Part shown: piece by piece, positions 37,101 to 49,213 of the stretch | How positions within the stretch are numbered: position 1 is the stretch's first letter | How the letters are laid out: every line of letters starts with the position of its first letter | Source of the DNA: Gibbula magus | Lineage: Eukaryota; Mollusca; Gastropoda; Trochida; Trochidae | Direction of reading: 5' to 3' | Assembly (NCBI GenBank): GCA_936450465.1 | Contig: OW388291.1 | Coordinates: forward strand, 73,190,436-73,254,435 | DNA: 64,000 nucleotides | Made by a program: the position numbers and the translations under genes | Notes under the pieces: model-generated | The model's database searches: none | The model's input: the letters and a program-made list of their open reading frames with translations, nothing else | Told to the model about the DNA's origin: nothing

Positions 37101-40100
37101 ATTATCTTTTGGAGATCTTCTAGATGAAGATGACAGCAGCTGTTATGCTGAAGGTTGAGAATGGAATCGGAGATTCTTTGGATGAAGGAGCCAGTGGTGG
37201 TTGTCTGGTAACATTCAATGTTTGATAAATTGCGTAAAATCTCTCATTAATTGTGAAAATTAATGACTTTTAAACGTCTATATAATTGATTTAAAAAGTG
37301 TGTGTTTGGGAAAATGGGTGGGGAGGTAACATTATTATCCCATAGATCTTCTAGATGAAGATAGCAGCTGAAGATTGAGAATGGAGTCATGTTAATCTTG
37401 GAAGAAGGAGCCAATGCTGGATGGTAACATTCAATGTTTGTTGATTTTGTCAAACGCCTGAATATTTCTCTAATTTAACATCTAAGAGTAATTAACTTAA
37501 ATTACAGTCAGTTATCATCTGTCTGTGAAGTTTATAGTACATGTTTTTAGGGGAGGTAGAATTCAATGTTTGAAAAATTTAGTATAATCTTTCATTTATT
37601 GTGAATTCTCATGACTTATATAACGTATATAATTGATTTAGAAAGTGTGATGGGAAAAATGGGTGGGGAGGTAACATTATTATCCCTAGATAATTCTAGA
37701 GGACGATGGCAGCTGTGATTCTGAAGAATGGAGCTGAGAGCTTGTTGAGGTGTACATGTGCAGGAGGTGAAGATTAAGCAACGAGACACTACTGAGGGAC
37801 TTTGGAAGAAGAGGGTGAAGAAATGGATAACAGAAGGGGAGCCTGCAACATCTTCTGCTGAGTAGACTGAGGTGGCCTGACATCAACTTGAATCTCAACT
37901 TGAATCAACTGGAGGATTGAAAAGGTACAGCACTACTAAGAGGAAGAAGGAATGGTACAACGGAATTGAAGCTTGCAACATCTTCTGCTGAGGGGACTAA
38001 GGTGGCTTGTCATCAACTGGAAGTGACTCAGAAGGTTCAGAAGTTCTTTGGATGAATAACAGGGAATGAAGAAGACTTCCGAAAGACAGTTGGTAAAAAT
38101 AATAATAATAGATTCGAAAGTGCATATTTGTTACGAATTTTATTTCCCTTAAACTATTATCTCCTTAGGATAAATTTAATAAATGGATTGATTAGTTATT
38201 TAAAATGTGTGTATTTGGGAATTGGGTGGGGATGTAATGTGCCTATTTTTTGAGAATATTTTAGATGAAGATGGCAGTTGTAGAGATGGTGTATGTGTGA
38301 AGGAGGTGGGAATTATGCAATGCAGTAAAGATACAACACTACTGAGGGACTTTGAAGAGGGTGAAGAAATGGTACAACGGAATTGGAGCCTGCAACATCT
38401 TCTGCTGAGTGGACTGAGGTGGCCTGTCATCAACTTGAATCAACTGGAGGATTGAAAGGTAAAGGCACAGCACTACTGAGGGACTTCGGATGAAGAGGGT
38501 GAGGAAATGGTACAACGGAATTGGAGCCTGCAACATCTTCTGCTGAGTGGACTGAGGTGGCCTGTCATCAACATGAGGATTGAAAGGTAAAGGCACAGAA
38601 CTACTGAGGGACTTTGAATGAAGACATGGTACAACGGAATTGGAGCCTGCAACATCTTCTGCTGAGTGGACTGAGGTGGCCTGTCATCAACTTGAATCAG
38701 CTGGAGGATTTAAAGGTAAAGGCACAGCACTACTGAGGGACTGCGGATGAAGAGGGTGAAGAAATGGTACAACGGAATTGGAGCCTGCAACATCTTCTGG
38801 TGAGTGGGCTGAGGTGGCCTGTCATCAACTTGAATCAACTGGAGGATTGAAAGGTAAAGGCACAGCACGACTGAGGGACTTCGGGTGAAAAGGGTGAAGA
38901 AATGGTACAACCTAATTGGAGCCTGCAACATCTTCCGCCGAGTGGACTGAGGTGGCCTGTCATCAACATGAGGATTGAAAGGTAAAGGCACAGAACTACT
39001 GAGGGACTGCGGATGAAGAGGGTGAAGAAATGGTACAACGGAATTGGAGCCTGCAACATCTTCTGCTGAGTGGACTGAGGTGGCCTGTCATCAACTTGAA
39101 TCAACTGGAGGATTGAAAGGTAAAGGCACAGCACTACTGAGGGACTTCGGATGAAAAGGGTGAAGAAATGATACAACAGAATTGGAGCCTGCAACATCTT
39201 CTGCCGAGTGGACTGAGGTGGCCTGTCATCAACTTGAATCAACTGGAGGATTGAAAGGTAAAGGCACAGCACTACTGAGGGACTTCCGAGGAAAAGGGTG
39301 AAGAAATGGTACAACGGAATTGGAGCCTGCAACATCTTCTGCTGAGTGGACTGAGGTGGCTTGTCATCAACTTGAATCAACTGGAGGATTGAAAGGTAAA
39401 GGCACAACACTACTGAGGGACTTTGAAGAGGGTGAAGAAATGGTACAACGAAATTGGAGCCTGCAACATCTTCTGCCGAGTGGACTGAGGTGGCCTGTCA
39501 TCAACTTGAATCAGCTGGAGGATTGAAAGGTAAAGGCAAAACACTACTGAGGGACTTTGAAGAGGGTGAAGAAATGGTACAACGAAATTGGAGCCTGCAA
39601 CATCTTCTACCGAGTGGACTGAGGTGGCTTGTCATCAACTTGAATCAACTGGAGGATTGAAAGGCAAAGGCACAGCACTACTGAGGGACTTCGGAGGAAA
39701 AGGGTGAAGAAATGGTACAACAGAATTGGAGCCTGCAACATCTTCTGCCGAGTGGACTGAGGTGACCTATCATCAACTTGAATCAACTGGAGGATTGAAA
39801 GGCAAAGGCACAGCACTACTGAGGGACTTGGATGAAGAGGGTGAGGAAATGGTACTACAGAATTTGGAGCCTGCAACATCTTCTGCTGAGTGGACTAAGG
39901 TCAACTGGAAGTGACTCAACAGGTTCAGAAGTTCTTTGGATGAATAACAGGGAATGAAGAAGACTTCCGAAAGACAGTTGGTAAAAATAATATTAATAGA
40001 TTCGAAAGTGCATATTTGTTACGAATTTTATTTCCCTTAAACTATAATCTCCTTAGGATAAATTTAATAAATGGATTGATTAGTTATTTAAAATGTATGT

Positions 40101-42999
40101 ATTTGGGAATTGGGTGGGGATGTAATGTGCCTATTTTTTGAGAATATTTTAGATGAAGATGGCAGTTGTAGAGATGGTGTATGTGTGAAGGAGGTGGGAA
40201 TTATGCAATGCAGTAAAGATACAACACTACTGAGGGACTTTGAAGAGGGTGAAGAAATGGTACAACGGAATTGGAGCCTGCAACATCTTCTGCTGAGTGG
40301 ACTGAGGTGGCCTGTCATCAACTTGAATCAACTGAAGGATTGAAAGGTAAAGGCACAGCACTACTGAGGGACTTCGGATGAAGAGGGTGAGGAAATGGTA
40401 CAACGGAATTGGAGCCTGCAACATCTTCTGCTGAGTGGACTGAGATGGCCTGTCATCAACATGAGGATTGAAAGGTAAAGGCACAGAACTACTGAGGGAC
40501 TTTGAATGAAGACATGGTACAACGGAATTGGAGCCTGCAAAATCTTCTGCCAAGTAGACTGAGGTGGCCTGTCATCAACATGAGGATTGAAAGGTAAAGG
40601 CACAGAACTACTGAGGGACTTTGAATGAAGACATGGTACAACGGAATTGGAGCCTGCAACATCTTCTGCTGAGTGGACTGAGGTGGCCTGTCATCAACTT
40701 GAATCAACTGGAGGATTTAAAGGTAAAGGCACAGCACTACTGAGGGACTGCGAATGAAGAGGGTGAAGAAATGGTACAACAGAATTGGAGCCTGCAACAT
40801 TTTCTGCCGAGTGGACTGAGGTGGCCTGTCAACAACTTGAATCAACTGGAGGTTTGAAAAGGTAAAGACACAGCACTACTGAGGGTCTGCGGATGAAGAG
40901 GGTGAAGAAATGGTACAACGGAATTGGAGCCTGCAACATCTTCTGCTGAGTGGACTGAGGTGGCCTGTCATCAACTTGAATCAACTGGAGGATTGAAAGG
41001 TAAAGGCACAGCACTACTGAGGGACTGCGAATGAAGAGGGTGAAGAAATGGTACAACAGAATTGGAGCCTGCAAAATTTTCTGCCGAGTGGACTGAGGTG
41101 GCCTGTCAACAACTTGAATCAACTGGAGGTTTGAAAAGGTAAAGGCACAGCACTACTGAGGGTCTGCGGATGAAGAGGGTGAAGAAATGGTACAATGGAA
41201 TTGGAGCCTGCAACATCTTCTGCTGAGTGGACTGAGGTGGCCTGTCATCAACTTGAATCAACTGGAGGATTGAAAGGTAAAGGCACAGCACTACTGAGGG
41301 ACTGCGAATGAAGAGGGTGAAGAAATGGTACAACAGAATTGGAGCCTGCAAAATTTTCTGCCGAGTGGACTGAGGTGGCCTGTCAACAACTTGAATCAAC
41401 TGGAGGATTGAAAGGTAAAGGCACAGAACTACTGAGGGACTGCGGATGAAGAGGGTGAAGAAATGGTACAACGAAATTGGAGCCTGCAACATCTTCTACC
41501 GAGTGGACTGAGGTGGCCTGTCATCAACTGGAGGATTGAAAGGTAAAGGCACAGCACTACTGAGGGACTTCGGAGGAAAAGGGTGAAGAAATGGTACAAC
41601 AGAATTGGAGCCTGCAACATCTTCTGCCGAGTGGACTGAGGTGACCTATCATCAACTTGAATCAACTGGAGGATTGAAAGGCAAAGGCACAGCACTACTG
41701 AGGGACTTGGATGAAGAGGGTGAGGAAATGGTACTACAGAATTTGGAGCCTGCAACATCTTCTGCTGAGTGGACTAAGGTCAACTGGAACTGACTCAACA
41801 GGTTCAGAAGTTCTTTGGATGAATAACAGGGAATGAAGAAGACTTCCGAAAGACAGTTGGTAAAAATAATATTAATAGATTCGAAAGTGCATATTTGTTA
41901 CGAATTTTATTTCCCTTAAACTATTATCTTATGAGGATAAATTTAATAAATGGATTGATTAGTTATTTAAAATGTATGTATTTGGGAATTGGGTGGGGAT
42001 GTAATGTGCCTATTTTTTGAGAATATTTTAGATGAAGATGGCAGTTGTAGAGATGGTGTATGTGTGAAGGAGGTGGGAATTATGCAATGCAGTAAAGATA
42101 CAACACTACTGAGGGACTTTGAAGAGGGTGAAGAAATGGTACAACGAAATTGGAGCCTGCAACATCTTCTGCCGAGTGGACTGAGGTGGCCTGTCATCAA
42201 CTTGAATCAACTGGAGGATTGAAAGGTAAAGGCACAGCACTACTGAGGGACTTCGGATGAAAAGGGTGAAGAAATGGTACAACAGAATTGGAGCCTGCAA
42301 CATCTTCTGCCGAGTGGACTGAGGTGGCCTGTCATCAACTTGAATCAACTGGAGGATTGAAAGGTAAAGGCACAGCACTACTGAGGGACTTAGGAGGAAA
42401 AGGGTGAAGAAATGGTACAATGGAATTGGAGCCTGCAACATCTTCTGCCGAGTGGACTGAGGTGGCCTGTCATCAACTGGAAGATTGAAAGGTAAAGGCA
42501 CAGCACTACTGAGGGACTTCGGATGAAGAGGGTGAAGAAATGGTACAACGGAATTGGAGCCTGCAACATCTTCTGCTGAGTGGACTGAGGTGGCCTGTCA
42601 TCAACTGAAGGATTGAAAGGTAAAGGCACAGCACTACTGAGGGACTTCGGGTGAAGAGATGGTACAACGGAATTGGAGCCTGCAACATCTTCTGCCGAGT
42701 GGACTGAGGTGGCTTGTCATCAACTTGAATCAACTGGAGGATTGAAAGGTAAAGGCACAACACTACTGAGGGACTTTGAAGAGGGTGAAGAAATGGTACA
42801 ACGAAATTGGAGCCTGCAACATCTTCTGCCGAGTGGACTGAGGTGGCCTGTCATCAACTGGAGGATTGAAAGGTAAAGGCACAGCACTACTGAGGGACTT
42901 CGGAGGAAAAGGGTGAAGAAATGGTACAACGGAATTTGAGCCTGCAACATCTTCTGCCGAGTGGACTGAGGTGGCCTGTCATCAACTGGAGGATTGAAA

Positions 43000-45475
43000 G
43001 GTAAAGGCACAGCACTACTGAGGGACTTCGGATGAAGAGGGTGAAGAAATGGTACAACAGAATTGGAGCCTGCAACATCTTCTGCTGAGTGGACTGAGGT
43101 GGCCTGTCATCAACTGAAGGATTGAAAGGTAAAGGCACAGCACTACTGAGGGACTTCGGGTGAAGAAATGGTACAACGGAATTGGAGCCTGCAACATCTT
43201 CTGCCGAGTGGACTGAGGTGGCCTGTCATCAACTTTAATCAACTGGAGGATTGAAAGGTAAAGGCAAAGCACTACTGAGGGACTTCGGAGGAAAAGGGTG
43301 AAGAAATGGTACAACGGAATTGGAGCCTGCAACATCTTCTGCCGAGTGGACTGAGGTGGCCTGTCATCAACTGGAGGATTGAAAGGTAAAGGCACAACAC
43401 TACTGAGGGACTTCGGAGGAAAAGGGTGAAGAAATGGTACAACGGAATTGGAGCCTGCAACATCTTCTGCCGAGTGGACTGAGGTGGCCTGTCATCAACT
43501 GGAGGATTGAAAGGTAAAGGCACAGCACTACTGAGGGACTTCGGATGAAGAGGGTGAAGAAATGGTACAACAGAATTGGAGCCTGCAACATCTTCTGCTG
43601 AGTGGACTGAGGTGGCCTGTCATCAACTGAAGGATTGAAAGGTAAAGGCACAGCACTACTGAGGGACTTCGGGTGAAGAAATGGTACAACGGAATTGGAG
43701 CCTGCAACATCTTCTGCCGAGTGGACTGAGGTGGCCTGTCATCAACTTTAATCAACTGGAGGATTGAAAGGTAAAGGCAAAGCACTACTGAGGGACTTCG
43801 GAGGAAAAGGGTGAAGAAATGGTACAACGGAATTGGAGCCTGCAACATCTTCTGCCGAGTGGACTGAGGTGGCCTGTCATCAACTGGAGGATTGAGAGGT
43901 AAAGGCACAGCACTACTGAGGGACTTCGGATGAAGAGGGTGAAGAAATGGTACAATGGAATTGGAGCCTGCAACATCTTCTGCTGAGTGGACTCAGGTGG
44001 CTTATCATCAACTGAAGGATTGAAAGGTAAAGGCACAGCACTACTGAGGGACTTCGGGTGAAGAAATGGTACAACGGAATTGGAGCCTGCAACATCTTCT
44101 GCCGAGTGGACTGAGGTGGCTTGTCATCAACTTGAATCAACTGGAGGATTGAAAGGTAAAGGTACAGCACTACTGAGGGACTTCGGATGAAGAGGGTGAG
44201 GAAATGGTACAACAGAATTGGAGCCTGCAACATCTTCTGCTGAGTGGACTGAGGTCGCCTGTCATCAACTTGAATCAACTGGAGGATTGAGAGGCAAAGG
44301 CACAGCACTACTGAGGGACTTCGGAGGAAAAGGGTGAAGAAATGGTACAACAGAATTGGAGCCTGCAACATCTTCTGCCGAGTGGACTGAGGTGACCTAT
44401 CATCAACTTGAATCAACTGGAGGATTGAAAGGCAAAGGCACAGCACTACTGAGGGACTTCGGATGAAGAGGGTGAGGAAATGGTACTACAGAATTTGGAG
44501 CCTGCAACATCTTCTGCTGAGTGGACTAAGGTCAACTGGAACTGACTCAACAGGTTCAGAAGTTCTTTGGATGAATAACAGGGAATGAAGAAGACTTCCG
44601 AAAGACAGTTGGTAAAAATAATATTAATAGATTCGAAAGTGCATATTTGTTACGAATTTTATTTCCCTTAAACTATTATCTCCTTAGGATAAATTTAATA
44701 AATGGATTGATTAGTTATTTAAAATGTATGTGTTTGGGAATTGGGTGGGGATGTAATGTGCCTATTTTTTGAGAATATTTTAGATGAAGATGGCAGTTGT
44801 AGAGATGGTGTATGTGTGAAGGAGGTGGGAATTATGCAATGCAGTAAAGATACAACACTACTGAGGGACTTTGAAGAGGGTGAAGAAATGGTACAACTAA
44901 ATTGGAGCCTGCAACATCTTCTGCCGAGTGGACTGAGGTGGCCTGTCAACAACTTGAATCAACTGGAGGATTGAAAGGTAAAGGCACAGCACTACTGAGG
45001 GACTTCGGATGAAAAGGGTGAAGAAATGGTACAACGGAATTGGAGCCTGCAACATCTTCTGCCGAGTGGACTGAGGTGGCCTGTCATCAACTGGAGGATT
45101 GAAAGGTAAAGGCACAGCACTACTGAGGGCCTTCGGATGAAGAGGGTGAAGAAATGGTACAAAGGAATTGGAGCCTGCAACATCTTCTGCTGAGTGGACT
45201 GAGGTGGCCTATCATCAACTGAAGGATTGAAAGGTAAAGGCACAGCACTACTGAGGGACTTCGGGTGAAGAAATGGTACAACGGAATTGGAGCCTGCAAC
45301 ATCTTCTGCCGAGTGGACTGAGGTGGCCTGTCATCAACTTGAATCAACTGGAGGATCGAAAGGTAAAGGCACAACACTACTGAGGGACTTCGGATGAAAA
45401 GGGTGAAGAAATGGTACAACGGAATTGGAGCCTGCAACATCTTCTGCCGAGTGGACTGAGGTGGCCTGTCATCAA
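43000..45475 (+). repeat. Recent 2638-bp-shift duplication, copy 1
   Basis: Sequence from about 43.0-45.3 kb reappears at +2638, nearly base for base, including the spacer at 44612 versus 47250. It is the youngest event in array 2. Copy limits are approximate because flanking monomers are similar. Confidence 0.8.
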
Positions 45476-45637
45476 CTTTAATCAACTGGAGGATTGAAAG
45501 GTAAAGGCAAAGCACTACTGAGGGACTTCGGAGGAAAAGGGTGAAGAAATGGTACAACGGAATTGGAGCCTGCAACATCTTCTGCCGAGTGGACTGAGGT
45601 GGCTTGTCATCAACTTGAATCAACTGGATGATTGAAA

Positions 45638-48113
45638 GGTAAAGGCACAGCACTACTGAGGGACTTCGGATGAACAGGGTGAAGAAATGGTACAACAGAA
45701 TTGGAGCCTGCAACATCTTCTGCTGATTGGACTGAGGTGGCTTGTCATCAACTGAAGGATTGAAAGGTAAAGGCACAGCACTACTGAGGGACTTCGGGTG
45801 AAGAAATGGTACAACGGAATTGGAGCCTGCAACATCTTCTGCCGAGTGGACTGAGGTGGCCTGTCATCAACTTTAATCAACTGGAGGATTGAAAGGTAAA
45901 GGCAAAGCACTACTGAGGGACTTCGGAGGAAAAGGGTGAAGAAATGGTACAACGGAATTGGAGCCTGCAACATCTTCTGCCGAGTGGACTGAGGTGGCCT
46001 GTCATCAACTGGAGGATTGAAAGGTAAAGGCACAGCACTACTGAGGGACTTCGGAGGAAAAGGGTGAAGAAATGGTACAACGGAATTGGAGCCTGCAACA
46101 TCTTCTGCCGAGTGGACTGAGGTGGCCTGTCATCAACTGGAGGATTGAAAGGTAAAGGCACAGCACTACTGAGGGACTTCGGATGAAGAGGGTGAAGAAA
46201 TGGTACAACAGAATTGGAGCCTGCAACATCTTCTGCTGAGTGGACTGAGGTGGCCTGTCATCAACTGAAGGATTGAAAGGTAAAGGCACAGCACTACTGA
46301 GGGACTTCGGGTGAAGAAATGGTACAACGGAATTGGAGCCTGCAACATCTTCTGCCGAGTGGACTGAGGTGGCCTGTCATCAACTTTAATCAACTGGAGG
46401 ATTGAAAGGTAAAGGCAAAGCACTACTGAGGGACTTCGGAGGAAAAGGGTGAAGAAATGGTACAACGGAATTGGAGCCTGCAACATCTTCTGCCGAGTGG
46501 ACTGAGGTGGCCTGTCATCAACTGGAGGATTGAGAGGTAAAGGCACAGCACTACTGAGGGACTTCGGATGAAGAGGGTGAAGAAATGGTACAATGGAATT
46601 GGAGCCTGCAACATCTTCTGCTGAGTGGACTCAGGTGGCTTATCATCAACTGAAGGATTGAAAGGTAAAGGCACAGCACTACTGAGGGACTTCGGGTGAA
46701 GAAATGGTACAACGGAATTGGAGCCTGCAACATCTTCTGCCGAGTGGACTGAGGTGGCTTGTCATCAACTTGAATCAACTGGAGGATTGAAAGGTAAAGG
46801 TACAGCACTACTGAGGGACTTCGGATGAAGAGGGTGAGGAAATGGTACAACAGAATTGGAGCCTGCAACATCTTCTGCTGAGTGGACTGAGGTCGCCTGT
46901 CATCAACTTGAATCAACTGGAGGATTGAGAGGCAAAGGCACAGCACTACTGAGGGACTTCGGAGGAAAAGGGTGAAGAAATGGTACAACAGAATTGGAGC
47001 CTGCAACATCTTCTGCCGAGTGGACTGAGGTGACCTATCATCAACTTGAATCAACTGGAGGATTGAAAGGCAAAGGCACAGCACTACTGAGGGACTTCGG
47101 ATGAAGAGGGTGAGGAAATGGTACTACAGAATTTGGAGCCTGCAACATCTTCTGCTGAGTGGACTAAGGTCAACTGGAACTGACTCAACAGGTTCAGAAG
47201 TTCTTTGGATGAATAACAGGGAATGAAGAAGACTTCCGAAAGACAGTTGGTAAAAATAATATTAATAGATTCGAAAGTGCATATTTGTTACGAATTTTAT
47301 TTCCCTTAAACTATTATCTCCTTAGGATAAATTTAATAAATGGATTGATTAGTTATTTAAAATGTATGTGTTTGGGAATTGGGTGGGGATGTAATGTGCC
47401 TATTTTTTGAGAATATTTTAGATGAAGATGGCAGTTGTAGAGATGGTGTATGTGTGAAGGAGGTGGGAATTATGCAATGCAGTAAAGATACAACACTACT
47501 GAGGGACTTTGAAGAGGGTGAAGAAATGGTACAACTAAATTGGAGCCTGCAACATCTTCTGCCGAGTGGACTGAGGTGGCCTGTCAACAACTTGAATCAA
47601 CTGGAGGATTGAAAGGTAAAGGCACAGCACTACTGAGGGACTTCGGATGAAAAGGGTGAAGAAATGGTACAACGGAATTGGAGCCTGCAACATCTTCTGC
47701 CGAGTGGACTGAGGTGGCCTGTCATCAACTGGAGGATTGAAAGGTAAAGGCACAGCACTACTGAGGGCCTTCGGATGAAGAGGGTGAAGAAATGGTACAA
47801 AGGAATTGGAGCCTGCAACATCTTCTGCTGAGTGGACTGAGGTGGCCTATCATCAACTGAAGGATTGAAAGGTAAAGGCACAGCACTACTGAGGGACTTC
47901 GGGTGAAGAAATGGTACAACGGAATTGGAGCCTGCAACATCTTCTGCCGAGTGGACTGAGGTGGCCTGTCATCAACTTTAATCAACTGGAGGATTGAAAG
48001 GTAAAGGCAAAGCACTACTGAGGGACTTCGGAGGAAAAGGGTGAAGAAATGGTACAACGGAATTGGAGCCTGCAACATCTTCTGCCGAGTGGACTGAGGT
48101 GGCTTGTCATCAA
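45638..48113 (+). repeat. Recent 2638-bp-shift duplication, copy 2
   Basis: Partner of the block at 43.0-45.5 kb. Small differences include a missing monomer near 45.36-45.48 kb relative to 48.0 kb and a few substitutions. Confidence 0.8.
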
Positions 48114-48749
48114 CTTGAATCAACTGGATGATTGAAAGGTAAAGGCACAGCACTACTGAGGGACTTCGGATGAACAGGGTGAAGACATGGTACAACAGAA
48201 TTGGAGCCTGCAACATCTTCTGCTGATTGGACTGAGGTGGCTTGTCATCAACTGAAGGATTGAAAGGTAAAGGCACAGCACTACTGAGGGACTTCGGGTG
48301 AAGAAATGGTACAACGGAATTGGAGCCTGCCACATCTTCTGCCGAGTGGACTGAGGTGGCCTGTCATCAACTTGAATCAACTGGAGGATTTAAAGGTAAA
48401 GGCACAGCACTATTGAGGGACTTTGGAAGAAGAGGGTGAAGAACTGGTACAACGGAATTGGAGCCTGCAACATCTTCTGCTGATTTGACTTGAAGTGACA
48501 CTGCAAGTTCTATAGATCTTGGATGAGACTTCTGGATGAACAACAGGAAATGGAGAAGACTGCCGAAAGACAGTTGGTAAAAATTATGTTCATAGATTTG
48601 AAAGTACCTTTTTGTTAGGAAATTGATTTCCCTTAAACTAATTTCTCCTTAAAATAAGTTTAACGAAAGGATTGATTATTTGTTTAAAATGTATGTGATT
48701 TGGGAATTGGTTGGGGCAGTAATATGACTATTCTTGGAGAATATTCTAG

Positions 48750-49020
48750 ATGAAGAGTGCAGTGTGAAGTGTGTGTGTGTGCTGCAACAACTCTACATGA
48801 GAAGGTGGAATGAAGTCCTACATTGGTTCAAGTGAAAAGACAGATTTACCAAGGGTGTTTGAGTGAGGGGTGAAGAATGGTACAAGGGAGTATGCAACAT
48901 CCTCCTCTGGTGGCCTGTCAACCTAATCAGCTCGATTTTAGCACATCGGAGGCTCTTAGGATGAAGAAATTGTGGTGGAATGTGCCTACTCAACTGAGGT
49001 GGCATTGATACAGTTGAAAG
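48750..49020 (+). other. Putative unique exon after array 2
   Basis: Starts after GAATATTCTAG like the array-2 blocks (ATGAAGAG), but continues with sequence related only loosely to the 128-bp monomer. It ends TTGAAAG|GTAAAG. This would be the penultimate exon of the candidate transcript. Confidence 0.35.
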
Positions 49021-49213
49021 GTAAAGGGACAAGGTACTGCACTTGTATGGTTCTTTTAATTAAGAAGAAGCTAGAGCTTTTTGCAATTGGGAGTGAACTA
49101 AACATTTATTCATTTTATTTTTAATTAACTCATTAACATTAATCATTCTAATTTATTGATGGTTTGATGTGCACTTTCATTTTGGAATTTTCAATTTCAC
49201 TTTCAATTTTCAG

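Larger units (their letters stand above)
24215..37480 (+). repeat. Array 1: eleven 1.03-1.31-kb higher-order tandem units
   Basis: The junction CTAGAG|GTGACCAAG occurs at 25173, 26482, 27791, 29100, 30159, 31468, 32778, 33838, 34865, 35924 and 36976. Spacings are 1309 bp (five intervals, one of them 1310) or 1027-1060 bp. The long units carry one extra ~252-bp A subunit. A unit is A1 (84 nt), A2 (79 or 81 nt, one or two copies), B (87 nt) and C (about 134 nt), separated by AT-rich introns-to-be. Units at 25-31.7 kb are nearly identical; those after 32 kb and the first at 24.2 kb are more diverged, as expected for recent homogenisation of the array centre. Confidence 0.95.
37700..48576 (+). 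repeat. Array 2: ~70 monomers of ~128 bp in six blocks
   Basis: The monomer runs from GGTAAAGGCACAGCACTACT through GGAGCCTGCAACATCTTCTG to GGAGGATTGAAAG. It is usually 128 bp, or about 141 bp when CTTGAATCAA is added; shorter variants exist. Blocks are 37700-38092, 38265-39980, 40153-41859, 42032-44611, 44784-47249 and 47422-48576. They are separated by homologous 172-bp spacers (38093, 39981, 41860, 44612, 47250; the one after 48576 is 173 bp). Spacers begin GTAAAA and end ATTTTAG or ATTCTAG, so blocks look like giant exons. Long minus-strand frames here (up to 218 codons) are by-products of the periodicity. Confidence 0.95.

Noticed and set aside
45120..45776. 218-codon and similar minus-strand frames (Pro/Leu-rich, repeated PPQSTRQKMLQAPIPLYHFF) across array 2
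   Set aside because: They are translations of the 128-bp monomer. The frame is kept only where 128- and 141-bp variants happen to combine, breaks in most blocks, and has no start or splice logic.
37700..48576. CRISPR-like array
   Set aside because: Repeats are contiguous without unique spacers, and the genome is eukaryotic.
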